Assembly (NCBI RefSeq): GCF_032362555.1
Contig: NC_083514.1
Span: 1,783,001 to 1,847,000 of the forward strand
Length of the DNA: 64,000 nucleotides
Reading direction: 5' to 3'
Source of the DNA: Amyelois transitella
Taxonomy: Eukaryota > Arthropoda > Insecta > Lepidoptera > Pyralidae
Shown here piece by piece: positions 11,301 through 23,300 of this stretch (positions are counted from its first letter, which is position 1; every line of letters starts with the position of its first letter). Made by a program: the position numbers and the translations under genes. A model generated the notes under the pieces. It worked only from the letters and a program-made list of their open reading frames with translations, was not told where the DNA came from and searched no databases.

Positions 11301-14300
11301 TATTCCTTGCGGTAGACAGAGCCAACGTCTTGGATATACTGAAAGGCCATGTTCAGCTGTTTGGCATTTAAATTCAAATAGTGACAAGTTGCTAGCCCAT
11401 CGCCTAAAAGAACACTCCCAAATTTATAAGCCTATACCATAGTCGTCTTTAACGACATCCATTCTGGTCCTACTCTTTTTTCTATTGGTACCGAGAACCG
11501 CACGGCACCATACCGACAGAGAAAATAGAGCTAATTTATAATATGTAGTGATACATATATTACATGTAAAAATAGGTATACTCTTGCAATTTCTGGATAC
11601 GTCTTCCCTGGTAAGGAATCCGGGGATCCCGGGTCTGTCAATGACCAGGATCAAGGGATGCGTAAGGCCGTGACCCTGTTAACAGAGAAACAAGGAGAGC
11701 ATGTCTTTGTCTTCCTTGATTTCTCAAAATAAATACTTTTTGACATTTTTTGATCTACCTCAGCTTTAATCAGCACCAAAGTGTTTTTATTTATCTTAGT
11801 CACCTCTTACTACATCCACGAGAATAAATATCAATGCTATTTTAATTAAATTCACATGTGAAGTATCACTTCTCTAATATAAAGCGAGAAATACTCTACG
11901 ATGAAGGAAAAAGAGACAAATAAAACATCCTTATAAGTTCTACATTCATTCATGTTTTTTAATGTAGACAATGTGCATTCGTCCACGATTTAGATTTAAG
12001 AGATCTATATTTGTAAATTGACGTCCGATGAAAATGCTGCAGCGTAGTTTGTTCCGCCGCTTCTTCTACACATGCGCTTTGGAAGCGGTAGTAGTTATAA
12101 TTAGATTTAAGTGATGTGACGTCAGTAAGTGATACCTTTTATCCAATATTGAAAATAAACCTATTCTATTCGTTGTTACAACAATTATTTATTTACAGAC
12201 AGGTCAAATAAATAGCTCATATGACATAGTTTTCTTGGTAACATATGACCTCACTCGCGATAATAAATAAAGAACACGTGACACTGTGATCTTCGCTATC
12301 TGTTTTAAACCAGATTTAGTGTCGTTTGTAAATTTGTATAAATTCAGATATTTAAAAATAACTGAAGTGACGTAAGTTAATGGTCAAAGATAACTTTGGA
12401 AGAAAAGAGTTGAGATATTTGTCCTACAGTGGAAGTAGGTTAAAAAAAATCTGATGAATAACCCTTTATACGGCCAAGCATATTATTTGTTATAATAGAC
12501 AAACAAATTAATGGTTATTGATTATTTTGGGTTTACGAAGTAAATTAATTCGAATCATTTCGACTTCATTTATTTCGTAGACCCGGTAAAAGGAGTAGAA
12601 GGATTTATGAATGTAAATAAACTTTAATAAATATATACTTTTGTCCTTGGAATGTATTCTAAAACAGATCTTAACTATGAATTATAACAATTTCTTAAAA
12701 CAGGAGGTAGGTACCTATGTAAGTGATATTTAAATTATATATGCCTGACAACAGGATTTTTTCCCCCAGATTTAACAACAAATTTTTAGAAAATATTTTT
12801 TTCACACAATTGAAATAATACAACAAAATATAGTTAAAAATTTTAATTATTACATTAGATACTCAACACAGAAACACAATCACGCGTAAATTTCAATCAG
12901 GAACCTATAGCCCGAACCCCTTTCGCTCTTCAGTTTTATATTCACGAAATCGAATCCGAGACCTCCTCTGTTTATCGACGGCTCAGCCAACCCATTGTCC
13001 AAATCTTTGATCGCCACACCCTTTATCTTTCTATCCCTTGTGGGGTACTCGAAATACACTTCCTCCTCTCTTTTTATCAACGGAATCGCTGAAGCTTCCA
13101 CTGTTTTATCGTAAACTTTGACCACACCACCATTATCGTATACTTGGCCGACTAACACGCTTTTGCAATGGACTAGAGTTAGTACGGCGAGGAATATTAA
13201 AACTTTAAGCGACATATTGACGTTTAATGCGTTGAACGACTGAGAAATACTAGATGTGCGGTAGGTGGGGAGGTCCGGTGTGAGGTCAAGTAGTTTTGTT
13301 TACGCATTTAAAGCGCGGTGTACATTCATACCTACTCGTAAAATCGTGTATTTTAATATAGGCTTGCCTTGATATTTTATGTCACCTACTTTTGAATTTT
13401 ACTTCAAACTCAAATACTAAGAAGGTTCTTAACGTCAAGGTAAGCTTCTTTGAATTTTTATATTGATAATAAATTAATCAAATTCATCTCGTTTAAAAAC
13501 TTGCAGAAATATGAGTGCTTGATGCAATGACTTGATTGAATTCACACTTCACTTTTTACCGGACTGCAAGGATTATGGTTTTGATAAAAGATGAACTGAA
13601 CGATGCAGAAAAGATAAACGTATTTTAAGATGATACTTCAATCAAAGCTGCATTCACAGAAGCGATAACAATAAAGGTAAGTAAAACTTTTAAAAATATT
13701 CGCTAAATGAATATGTTTTTAATCGTTTTATCAAAGGAAGCATTGAGTCCGCGAACACAGCGCCAGAATCTTCGTTTTATATCGAGCTTTTTTAATCCAT
13801 ATATAACTACGCGTACGACCGTGAAATTTGTAACATTACAACATGAATCATATACAAGTAACTGATTGTTCACACAAATATTTCAATCAGGAACTTAAAG
13901 AATTTCGCTCCGCTCACTTTGACGGCATCGTGGTCATGACCAACACCACCGCTTGTTATAACCGGTGTCGCGTATCCATCCTTTAAATCATTCAATACAA
14001 TGCCGCTGATCTTTTTTGCAGCTTCTTTAGGAAAATGGAAATATAACTGTTGCACGTTCTCAGCCAAATCTCTTGCTTCAACATTTTTTTATATATTTTC
14101 ACCAGTTTAGTACCCTCTTTGACTTCTCCCACCGTTAAACTTTTGCAGTGAACTGAGATTATTAAGTATAAAAATATTAAAATTATACGACACATCTTAA
14201 CTGTAATGTAGTCATGTAAGTATTGGGAGAATGGTCTCTCAATTTCTTAATGTGTAAAAAATGTTTTCCTTTTTAAGACTACTTCACATAATTGTGTCAT

Positions 14301-16730
14301 TCATCTTATCAATAATATTTTCTTTATTTTGTTAAGATTTAAAAAAAATTTAAACTTTACTCGCATAAATATCGTAAGAATTAACTCATGGTTTTGTCGT
14401 ACTTCTTCGTCGTAATTTTTGAAAGAAAACTTAAATACAGTAAATATATGAACTCCAATATATTCCCCATAAAGTATTACCTATTGTTGTTTAAACCTAG
14501 GTTTAGATTGTGTGCAATAAATTATTAAATAAAAATTATTTTTATACCAAAAATAAGTTTTAATTTTTTACATTTTCCTACACTCGCCTTTAACACATTT
14601 GATTCGCGTTCTTGATACCAAGTACTGCCTTGAAAACGGACTGTCTTCGCTCCTCAAAAACAAGTCTTATCTGCACCGCATACGGCTCATATTATTATTC
14701 ATAGAGTTCAATTAAATTATTGTCGAATCTTCCGTAAATGTTTTAATACCTACACTAATAAATATTCTGTCTGACATTCTTTTTATTACATGTTTTGACA
14801 AAGTGGCTTGTATTTTAAAAATTTCATAAATTGTAAAAGATTTTAGTATATTGGAATAAAAGTGGAGAAAAATATCGTGAGGAAACCAGCACATTCAGAT
14901 AAGTGGATGCATCTATGTCTTTTCAAAACTGTTGGCTCTGTCTACCCCGCAAGGGATATAGACGTGACCATATGTATGTATGTATGTATCTATGATACAA
15001 GCTAATTAGGAAAACATTATAAGTTAATTAGATATGTCTTGATTAAATGACATTTCCACTACATAATATTAGTCAAGGCAAACCCTGGTCTCCTCACGAG
15101 AATGCAACTGGGACAGAAACCTGAATAATATTGCAATCAATATTGCATATCAATTTGCAATGATGTATTATTGTATGCACAGCCCATTGAATCAATAAAA
15201 TGAAACCTGGTACAAATATTGTTTAGACCTTGAAAAAAGAAATAGGCTTTTTCTTTTAAGTAATTCCTACAGGAACGGAAAACACTGGTGTTTAAAGTTT
15301 AATTATTGAAATGAAAACATAACACACTATTAGAATCTCAATTCCATCAGGGAGCCATACAGCAGAACATGACCTTTGTCTTTTGGCTCTGTCTACCCCG
15401 CAAGGGATATAGATGTGACTATATGTATAAAGAAGCTACATCAGGATCACAACTAACTGTGGATTCAATTGCATGTTACCAATTTTTTTTTACATACGTG
15501 GTTTGTAATACTGTACGGTCAAGTTTTCATACAACATTCTTTACGTTTTCCAAAAGATTTCAATGGAAGTTCGCCTTAAATATTAAAAGTATGTATAACA
15601 CATCTGTCACTAGTTGGTTAGTAAAATACTTACCTATGAAGTATTCATACAGTTGCTCCAGTCTCGAGTCTCCTATGAATGCGAAGCTGTTGTACTTGCC
15701 CCAGAAGGCCAGGTATCGAAGGCACCGCCTTGCATCACTGTTACATACAAACATACATAAAATATTTGAACAATGTAACATGTGACTAAAGGATTAAGCG
15801 CTTTATTCTAGTGGAACAATCATGATAAGCTTCCATTAATAAAATGATGGATGTAGATTAAGCCAAAGAAGTATACATGTTTTATTACATGACTACTCAC
15901 ATTACAAAAGCTATTCTACTTAAGACAGTAGTTGGGTTTAGATAGAATAAATAAAAGTTAACTTACGTTTTGGAGTATCTGTGCAACATACAACCATACG
16001 GCTGCCACTCATGGTCACCTTTGTAACGACCGGATGACAATAACCAAGTGCATGAATCAGGACCTATAAAGACATTTTTTTATAAGTGCTATATAAAGAA
16101 TATGGGAGGGTTGGTGGTTGAACTTTTAAAGTGACCAAATAAAAAGCCTGATGGAACATGCAGGTTCAAATCAAACTTTTTTTTAATTGATGACTCGATT
16201 TATGTAGTGGTGTCATATTTTTTTTTCTTTTTACAAGATTTCTTTCTTAGTATGAGCACTATGCTCTTATACATACATACATAAAATCACGCCTCTTTCC
16301 CGGAGGGGTAGGCAGAGACTACCTCTTTCCACTTGCCACGATCTCTGCATACTTCTTTCGCTTCGTCCACATTCATAACATGCTCTTATCTAGAGAGAAA
16401 ATGGCGAGGAAACCTGCATATTCAAGCAACTGTATAATTAACCATGACCCAAGGTTGTGGAGGTCAGATGGGAGTCACATAGCAATATTTTCAATCAAGG
16501 ACTAGCCATGTACTCTTTTCTTCTTAGACTACACATAAGTTCGATAGGAACAAAATCGTTAGGGGCTTAGAAACTGTACTTTTTAGTCGGTTTTTACCGT
16601 ATCTTAAATGAAGAACGCCGTGGTAACCAATAAAACCAATAACCAACACAAACGCCAACAACTTCGCATTTTCTACGTTCAGTTGGTCTATAAACCATTC
16701 AGCAGATGATTTCTTGAAATAGGACACCAT
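5367..16730 (-). CDS. CASD1: CASD1-like N-acetylneuraminate 9-O-acetyltransferase (Cas1p family), 10 exons
   Basis: Golgi multi-pass acyltransferase with a luminal SGNH/PC-esterase domain. Coding exons: 16730-16598, 16063-15967, 15737-15634, 11171-11015, 10435-10174, 9864-9635, 8373-8080, 7472-7163, 6861-6620 and 5934-5367. All have GT/AG borders and joining keeps frame: 798 residues against about 797 in human. After an N-terminal anchor comes the luminal domain with FIGDSR (serine block I). The C-terminal half is the Cas1p membrane region ([48 protein letters not shown]). The usual D-G-L-H block of the triad reads ADGLSLSD here, so the histidine is replaced by serine. A GTATGT at 5376-5371 could act as a donor, but the stop at 5367 fits the family length. 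Two MBF2-like genes lie in intron 3. It is head to head with UBE2W. Confidence 0.93.
6002..6252 (+). repeat. SINE family A, full length, in CASD1 intron 9
   Basis: All blocks are present from GTGTGGTTCCCGGCACC to a GATATAGACGTGACTATATG tail with TATG repeats. It is antisense to CASD1. Confidence 0.8.
6250..6660 (-). repeat. 135-136 bp tandem triplication across CASD1 exon 9 end and donor site
   Basis: Three copies lie in tandem; the word ATCACCTGTC recurs at 6344, 6480 and 6615, giving periods of 136 and 135. The copy at 6615 holds the real exon 9 donor at 6620/6619. The other two, in intron 9, carry a diverged copy of the last exon bases plus the donor (GGTGATCAC on the minus strand in the first). 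Each unit also repeats ATTAAAATGT..ACAT and GCTAGAAAGAGA. Confidence 0.85.
6886..6945. repeat. 30-bp direct duplication next to CASD1 exon 9 acceptor
   Basis: TGTATGAGTAACAATCTCTA occurs twice about 30 bp apart, flanked by A-run/T-run arms ending in TTGG and CCAA. It sits just upstream, in gene orientation, of the exon 9 acceptor. Confidence 0.7.
7497..7808. mobile_element. possible MITE in CASD1 intron 7
   Basis: Imperfect terminal inverted repeats, ACAGGATGAC at 7499 and GTCACCCTGT ending near 7807, bound about 310 bp of non-coding AT-rich sequence. The arms extend with mismatches. A TA-type target site is possible but not certain. Confidence 0.35.
8411..8745 (-). mobile_element. non-LTR retrotransposon (LINE family C), 3' end with RT C-terminus
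   Basis: A 93-residue ORF (8714-8433) begins [15 protein letters not shown] and runs through [25 protein letters not shown] and [14 protein letters not shown]. This is the C-terminal tail seen in many insect LINE reverse transcriptases. The copy ends in (TATG)n next to its stop. It is 5'-truncated, as LINE copies usually are, and lies in CASD1 intron 6. Confidence 0.8.
8930..9140 (+). repeat. tRNA-derived SINE (HaSE-like)
   Basis: The head GCCTCTGTGGCGCAGCGGTA resembles the 5' half of a tRNA with its A box (TGGCGCAGCGG). It is followed by the body TTTTCTGATTGGCCTGGG shared with 3066-3197. It is not a functional tRNA gene. Confidence 0.7.
9163..9314 (+). mobile_element. LINE family C, 3' fragment
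   Basis: It matches the 8411-8745 copy in the opposite orientation, from GTACCCGAAACCGCCGAGCT to CCCTCCGGGAAAGAGGCGTG and a TATG tail. Confidence 0.75.
9881..10132 (-). repeat. SINE family A, full length, in CASD1 intron 5
   Basis: Tail block at the left, head block (GAACCACACGGCACT) at the right. It is inserted just upstream of the CASD1 exon 6 acceptor. Confidence 0.78.
10500..10630 (+). repeat. SINE family A, 3' half
   Basis: Runs from the TCAAATCTTAATTCTATC block to GATATAGACGTGATTATATG plus TATG repeats, in CASD1 intron 4. Confidence 0.7.
10725..10790 (-). repeat. SINE family A, tail fragment
   Basis: Only CACGTCTTTATCCCTTGCGG and the next few bases are present. Confidence 0.55.
10793..10970 (-). 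mobile_element. LINE family C, 3' fragment
   Basis: (CATA)n followed by AAATCACGCCTCTTTCCCGG, through the AAGCTCGGCGGTTTCGGG block. It is a truncated copy in CASD1 intron 4. Confidence 0.75.
11280..11512 (-). repeat. SINE family A, near full length
   Basis: Tail block with a small deletion at the left, head block GAACCGCACGGCACC at the right. Lies in CASD1 intron 3. Confidence 0.72.
11935..12175 (+). repeat. interspersed repeat family B (likely LINE 3' end)
   Basis: Shares long stretches with 36940-37183, 36649-36763 and 22335-22595, e.g. GTTTGTTCCGCCGCTTC, ACACATGCGCTTTGGAAGCG and GAAAATAAA..CTATTCTATT at the 3' end. Its pentanucleotide-like end suggests a CR1/L2-type LINE tail; this class is inferred. 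Confidence 0.6.
12180..12879. other. no gene recognised (CASD1 intron 3)
   Basis: AT-rich. It probably includes the 3' untranslated region of the MBF2-like gene at 12880-13215. Confidence 0.45.
12880..13215 (-). CDS. MBF2/REPAT-family small secreted protein
   Basis: A single-exon ORF of 111 residues. Residues 1-17 ([17 protein letters not shown]) form a clear signal peptide. The mature part has the MBF2 layout: VYFEYP, then [18 protein letters not shown], then [17 protein letters not shown] and a C-terminal FLIEIYA. The family contains silkworm MBF2, described as a transcription co-activator, and the REPAT gut proteins induced by pathogens in Spodoptera. The signal peptide favours a secreted role. 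The gene lies wholly inside intron 3 of CASD1 on the same strand, with a paralogue about 650 bp upstream, which suggests local tandem duplication. The exact function is not known. Confidence 0.8.
   Translation of the reverse strand: MSLKVLIFLAVLTLVHCKSVLVGQVYDNGGVVKVYDKTVEASAIPLIKREEEVYFEYPTRDRKIKGVAIKDLDNGLAEPSINRGGLGFDFVNIKLKSERGSGYRFLIEIYA
13870..14195 (-). pseudogene. MBF2/REPAT-family paralogue with one frameshift
   Basis: A second copy of the preceding gene, also inside CASD1 intron 3. The start is at 14195 with signal peptide [17 protein letters not shown], then [19 protein letters not shown]. The frame is then lost in a run of seven T (plus strand 14084-14090). The second frame continues with [37 protein letters not shown] and FKFLIEIFV to a stop at 13870, matching the full domain of the neighbour. 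The break is therefore a single base lost in a homopolymer, which is either a real recent pseudogene or a sequencing error. Everything else looks intact. Confidence 0.72.
14919..14990 (+). repeat. SINE family A, tail fragment
   Basis: GTTGGCTCTGTCTACCCCGC through GACGTGACCATATGTATGTA. Confidence 0.65.
15333..15428 (+). repeat. SINE family A, 3' part
   Basis: AATCTCAATTCCATC block through GGGATATAGATGTGACTATA. In CASD1 intron 3. Confidence 0.65.
16268..16380 (-). mobile_element. LINE family C, 3' fragment
   Basis: CATACATACATAAAATCACG, then the CCCGGAGGGGTAGGCAGAGA block. A very short copy in CASD1 intron 1. Confidence 0.72.
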
Positions 16731-17345
16731 TGTGACCACTACTTTTTTATTTTTAAATAGTTTTGCGGTCCAGGTTCACTTCACCGAAGAGAGAACCACT
16801 TGTTTACATACATCCATACCATGACAATAAACACTAGTAAAAAGAATTATGGACAAAAATAAATATTAAGGTCATTAGGCATTATTCTAAACTAAAATGT
16901 AATTGAATTATTGCTTAAATTCTTGTCAAATGCAAACAAATTTTAGTATTCCAGTTTTTGTTTAGCAAAACATTAGATTTGAGAATGAGATTCGATTGAG
17001 TGCAATTCTCTCTGTCAATGTCATGTCAATGTCGGAACGGAAAACAAGTGACAGATTTTTTTAAAAACAAAATGTAGACGAAGAATCAAAGACGAATATG
17101 TCCAACGCTTTTTACCTACATCTAATAGTCATTAAAATGTTTCTCATTTATTGAATTTGTGATTCCTTTTATAAAAAATATAAAAAGCGATATATTTTTT
17201 AAGTACAGACTCTAAATTTATCTACAATAGAAACCTTAAAAGTACTAATATCTTTTGGTTCACGGTCCACGTTAATTTAGTCCACTCTACCAACTTACCC
17301 TCTGGGATTTTAATGGCAACACCATACGTCTAAATTGGATTTACA
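16731..17345. promoter_or_regulatory. putative bidirectional promoter region, CASD1/UBE2W
   Basis: 615 bp separate the start codons of two divergently read genes. It must hold both 5' UTRs and promoters. No TATA box at a convincing distance was found; the assignment rests on arrangement only. Confidence 0.45.
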
Positions 17346-20300
17346 ATGGCGGCTATGTCCCCGTCGCAGGTGAGTAAAAATTAATTATTTTACATGATTT
17401 CGCCAATTACAATGAGATAATGTTTGCATTAATACAAATCTATACATATAATGTTCAATGTTAAATAAAAAAAAATCCCAGTAGTGCTCATTAATAATGA
17501 ATTTAAATGACAGATTCGATGGTTTTTTGTCAAAATTCTCATTGTTGTGTTGTCGAAATACTTACGTTATTTGTTACAAATTGTGTTCTAAAAGATTTTT
17601 TTGTTATTACAGCGGAGATTACAGAAAGAACTAATGTCGTTAATGAAGGAGCCTCCTCCAGGAGTTACCGTAGACGGAGACCAGGCCAGCCAAAATCTGA
17701 CACTGTAAGTTTCACTTTGAATATGATATGTGGATTGGATATAATATTTTTTGTGTTAGCAAAAATTGTTTCATAACTTGTCAGTGTTGTAAATGTATGT
17801 AAATAATTGTCTGGAATGCACAGGATGACCCCTGCATATTACTGGCTATGTTTACTTGTCATTTAAATCAAAAATTATGTACTAATACTATTGTGAATTT
17901 CTATTTAGTTTTAATTTTTGCAGTACCTTATTCTTTTGTTCCTCTGGAAATCACAACTAGCACAAAATAAGCTATAGACTAAACAGATTACATCAGCAAC
18001 AAATGATTCAAATACAAAGTTTTTAGTAATTTGTTCTTTTACAATGCAATGTAATCTACCTACATAAGTTATATATATTTACAACTTAAGACACTAATTA
18101 GATTTTTATTTTGCCAGGTGGACTGTTCACATGGAAGGGGTTCCCGGCACACTGTATGAAGGAGAGAAATTTGTATTGCAATTTAAATTCACAAACAAAT
18201 ATCCATTTGACTCCCCAGAGGTAAGATTGTAATACATACTTAAATTGAAAGTATTATTGTAAAAGATTATTTTTTTGTTTGGGTAAGAATTACAAGTTCA
18301 GTCACAGGGCAGGTATAGTACATTCTTACTAAAGAAATAAAAAGCTGATTAAAAGTCACCACACATGTAGAACATTTAAAAGAAACACTAACAACTTGTG
18401 TGGTTCCCACCATGTGGTCATGGCAGCAATAGAAAAAAGAATAAGACTACTCCATCTCTTTCATGGATGTTGTATAGGGCGACTAAGGGATAGGTTTAAA
18501 ACATGGTATTCTAATTTTAGGCGACGGGCTAGCAACCCATCGTTTAGTCTTTACGTTTGTGTATCCCATAAGGAATAAAGGCATGATTATGTGTATGTAT
18601 GTATACTATACATTGTCATGTTATATTAGTCATATTAAACTTATCTTTTCACTTTGAATATAATCACATATGTATATAATGTAATTACTAAACATAAAAA
18701 TCTTTAATGATAAGACTAAAGTGTATATTGGTTTAACTTTGTCATCTCATGAGACATACAATAATCATTACCTTATCGGTCATCTATCAAATGAAATGAG
18801 TCTTCAGGACAAAGTCATAAAGATGTGAATGAGATTGTCATGAGATCATTCCTACTTCTATTACTATATTCCTACTTCTATTACTATTTGCATTCTTGTT
18901 TTCACCATCTAAGTGCTGGTTTAAATGACTGTTATTTCCTTAATCCAAATATCATTTGAGTCTTTGGAAGATAGTTGTCCTAGAAGAATTTATACAGGGT
19001 GTCAGTATTTATATAAGTTGTGAATTCTTTAAGGTTTAATTTCGAAAAATCCTCTCATATCTCAGCACTAAGTAGTATCATAAGGCTGATGTTTAAATTT
19101 CAAGTTTGTAGCTTCTATGGTTTTAGGCTGGCTATTGATGACGCAGTTTTTATATACATATATATAAAAACAGATTAATAAAAATGCAAAAGTTTCAAAG
19201 TAAATTTTTTATTCGTTTCACGTAAAAAAAAATGGACGGATATTAATGAAACGGTGATATTATCTCATCCTTCAAATAATCACAGGCTTTATTTTATACG
19301 CGCGTGACGCCGCGGGCGGACTCTAGTATTATTATAAAGTTATTATGCCTGTAAGCGCTACGTCTTAAAATTAACATGGCTATGCGAAAAATAGTAAACT
19401 GGTGTATGTAAATACATGCTAAAAACAGATAAGTCGCGATAAACGTTATCCCAGTACACAAGTAATGCGATTTTATCATATGCATTAAGTATTAAGATCT
19501 ATACTAGTACAGTATAGTAGGAATATGCACTAGTATCTATCATACTTGGTAAGTACGGTGACTTGATCTTATGAGAAACCATGATTTTTGATGTGCAGTG
19601 TGGTTCCCGGCACCTATCGATAAAAGAATAGGACCACTGGATTTCGTTAAAGGCTATTTAGGGATAGGCTTTTAAACTTAGGATTCATCTTTTAGACTAT
19701 TTGAATCTCAATTCTATCGTTTTGCCAAACAGCCAAACGTGCCTATCAGTCTTTTCAAGATTGGGATAGGATAGAATTTAGATAATATACTATGGAAAAA
19801 AAAATGGATAAAATATGTCCTTCTAATAATTATGTGTATCCGAAATTATAAGATTGGTTAAGTACACAAAATTACTGCTGTCATCGCGTTTTCCTTAAAA
19901 AATAAAATACAGAAAGGAAAAAAAATAATAGTACCTACACGTCTTTATTATTCTTGGACATGATAAACTTATATCCAATTTTTAATCTATTCTTCAGTAT
20001 TATCAAAGTGTATCCAAAATGTAATTAAACAGGCGTGGGCTTGTGGTTAGAATTAATTGAGGAAAATGAATTATTTTTATTAACTAGGTATGTCACGGCA
20101 GTATCTTTTCTTGGCCATGTCAAGGATAGTTTCATTTCCTCATAGACTTTCCCCGTAGAAGGTGGTTTCCTTATTGTTGATAATAAAGAATCTGAGATAT
20201 TTTGAGAATCTTTCTAATCTCCTGGCTTTAGTCCCGGCTGCATCCTCACCTCTCTGGAGCCCAAGGTTTGCCTTTGATCATGGATCCTAGATCGGGTGAG

Positions 20301-23300
20301 AATCTTATATTTGCGAACAAAGGAACTTGGCGAATAGGCTTGAATTAAACCACTGGTACACTTTTGTTTAATACTTCATTGATTCTGGTGAGAGGGCACA
20401 GTTCATATCACGTAGATTCTAATCGATTGTATTCTCTGGCTGTTCAAAGCCAGAATCAAAGTCGGAATCCGCTTAAGAATTATGTTAGTACCACACAGGG
20501 TAACCAAAGAATATTTTTTTTATTAAATGAGACACAAAAACTTCCAATATTTTTTTATCAGAGTTTATCCTCAACATACAGCTTAATGTGACCTTTCAGT
20601 CTTTTCAAGACCGTTGGCTCTGTTTACCCTGCTAGGAATATAGATGTGACTATATGTATGTATGTTCAATCTTCAAATTTCGCCAAACCATTTATCATGT
20701 GGTCACAAAGTTCCATGGGGTGACTGGATGGCTGGAACTTGAGGTTTTTAACGAAGTAATAAGGAAAGCCGTCCATATTTATCTGGAATATATTGGTAAG
20801 AGCAGGAGAATGTTACTTCATACCTACATACATATAGTATCGCCTATATCCCTTGCGGGGTAGACAGAGCCAACAGTCTTTTAAAGACTGTAAGGCCACG
20901 TTCAGCGGTATGGCTTTATGACGGAATTGAGATTCAAATAGTATATTCTCCACACACTACACAATCTCCTACACAAGATGCCTGCCTTCACTCACGTCCC
21001 TATTTAAATACATTTTTGTTTTCAGGTAACATTCGTAGGCAACAACATACCAATACACCCGCACGTTTACTCCAACGGCCACATATGCTTGTCTATACTC
21101 ACAGACGACTGGTCGCCTGCACTGTCGGTGCAGTCTGTCTGCCTGTCCATCGTCTCTATGCTGAGTAGCTGTAAGGAAAAGGTATAAAATAACTTTAGAT
21201 ATAATCGCGTCTATATCCCTTGCGGGGTATACAGAGCCAACGGTGTGGAAAAGACTGGTCAACTGTTTGGTTTGATGATAGAATTGAGATTTAAATAGTG
21301 ACAGGTTGCTAGCCCATCGTCTTGAAAGAAGTATTTCAAGATTAAAAGCCTATCCCTTAGTCGCCTTTTACGACATCCATGGGAAAAAGGTGGAGTGGTC
21401 CTATTCTTTTTTTTTTATTGGTGCCTGGAACCACACGGCATCGTTAAATAACTTTGTGAATTATTGGACCGGTTTTATACATAAATACTACATTAAATCT
21501 TTGTAGGCAGAGACTACATCTTTCCACGTTCTCTGCATACTTTAAATGTTGAGGAATTTTATTAATATAATGAGAACATCTCTCAATATTCAACAGAGGT
21601 TACAATGGCGTATCAATTTATCATTTGATTGGAAACATAATATATTGAAGGATGAGAATGGACAGAACACAATTATTATATACTTTGACTGTCATTTAAT
21701 TAATATATCGTCATCTATTTTTGTGGCCAACTGTCACTATCTCAATTTAAATTCCATCGTTACATGACACTGCTTAACTTGGTCTTCAGGCGATGTTGGC
21801 TCTGTCTTTCCTGTAAGGGATACAGACGTAATATATTATGTATGTTTGTAATTAATCTCTTAGTGACTGGCTGGGGAGGAATTTGGGTCTATGACCGACC
21901 ATGATGTAGAAGTTAGGAAATCTGGATTTAAAACCTTTGCTTTTAGATAGTTATATTTGATTAAGATTTTTTGCAGTCCCACTACTGTGAAACTTTGCGT
22001 GGTCTTTAAGTCTTTTCAAGACTTTTGGCTTCCCGCAAAGGATATGAATTTGATTATATATGTATATGTGTATGAAGAGCAATGTTTTTAATATTCACGA
22101 ATTGATCTGTTTCAGAAACGGCCGCCGGACAATTCGTTTTACGTTAAAACTTGCAATAAAAATCCTAAGAAAACAAAATGGTGGTACCACGGTGAGTAGT
22201 GTTTTTTTTAATAGAATATTTGCTAGTGAAAACCAAAGGACTTAAATGTGAGGCTCTCCCTAAAAACGAGCTTAGTCGAGAGACTGAAAGAGGACCCTGG
22301 GCTCTAAAGCATAACATTAGGATATACTTACATACTGCAATTAGTTTGTTCCGCCGCTTCTACACATGCGCTTTGGAAGCGGATGTAGATAATTTTCTAC
22401 ATTTATGTGACGTAAATAAGGGTACCTTGTTTCCAATTAAAAATTCGAGTTATTAAGTTGACTAAAAGCGATCTCTTCATGGGATAAGTCCGCCATTGAA
22501 AGTGTTTTATTTAACTTGTGTTAATTTCTGTGCAATAACGATATTATAAAAAAAAACTAATTTGAAAATAAATTATTCTATTTTATTCTATTGTACAATC
22601 GGTTGTCCGCTTTCAATCAAACTTTCACGTTTATAATATTTGTAGGATAGGTACTTAAATTATTAAATTAGATGCGAGATTAAACATGGGCTACATTTTA
22701 TTTGAAAATTCCCAACGTGAATAATAGCCATTTTATTTCAACGCGGCCAAAGGTGCTGGCAAAAGCTAGTACATGGAAATATTACAAGAAAACATACTTT
22801 TGTATATGTATTTATGTAGGAGTAAAAAATTGTTTGAGTAGCAAATATTGTTCGTTGGAATTACTATTTAAACTTACCGAGATCAATATTTGCATTCGCC
22901 TTGTCCAGGGGCATCCATTTTAAACAAACTAGTGTCCATATAAAGCTGACTGCAGACATAAGAGGTAGTTAGGTAGGTTGGAAAAGATTAAAAAAACAAA
23001 TGTGTGGTTGTAAATGTTTGTGTAGGTAATTACTTTTTTATTTGTTAAAAAATCTATTTGAAAGATTCCACATTTGAAATATTGTTATTTTTAATTTCGG
23101 TTTTAATTTTTGATCAAAAAAAATATTTGTATAGTTGATTTTTTTTTAATTTAGCTATTTAATAACTTAAAATATATAAAGGTCGCTGAAATTTTTTACA
23201 TTCATGTAACGGTTTATTTTTGATCTTTGAAAAACCTTAATAATTACATACAAAATAAATTCTAAAAAAATATTTTTTTGCCATTTTCCAGACGACTCCG

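Noticed and set aside
15369-15785. 138-residue plus-strand ORF
   Set aside because: It begins in a SINE tail and crosses CASD1 exon 3 in antisense.
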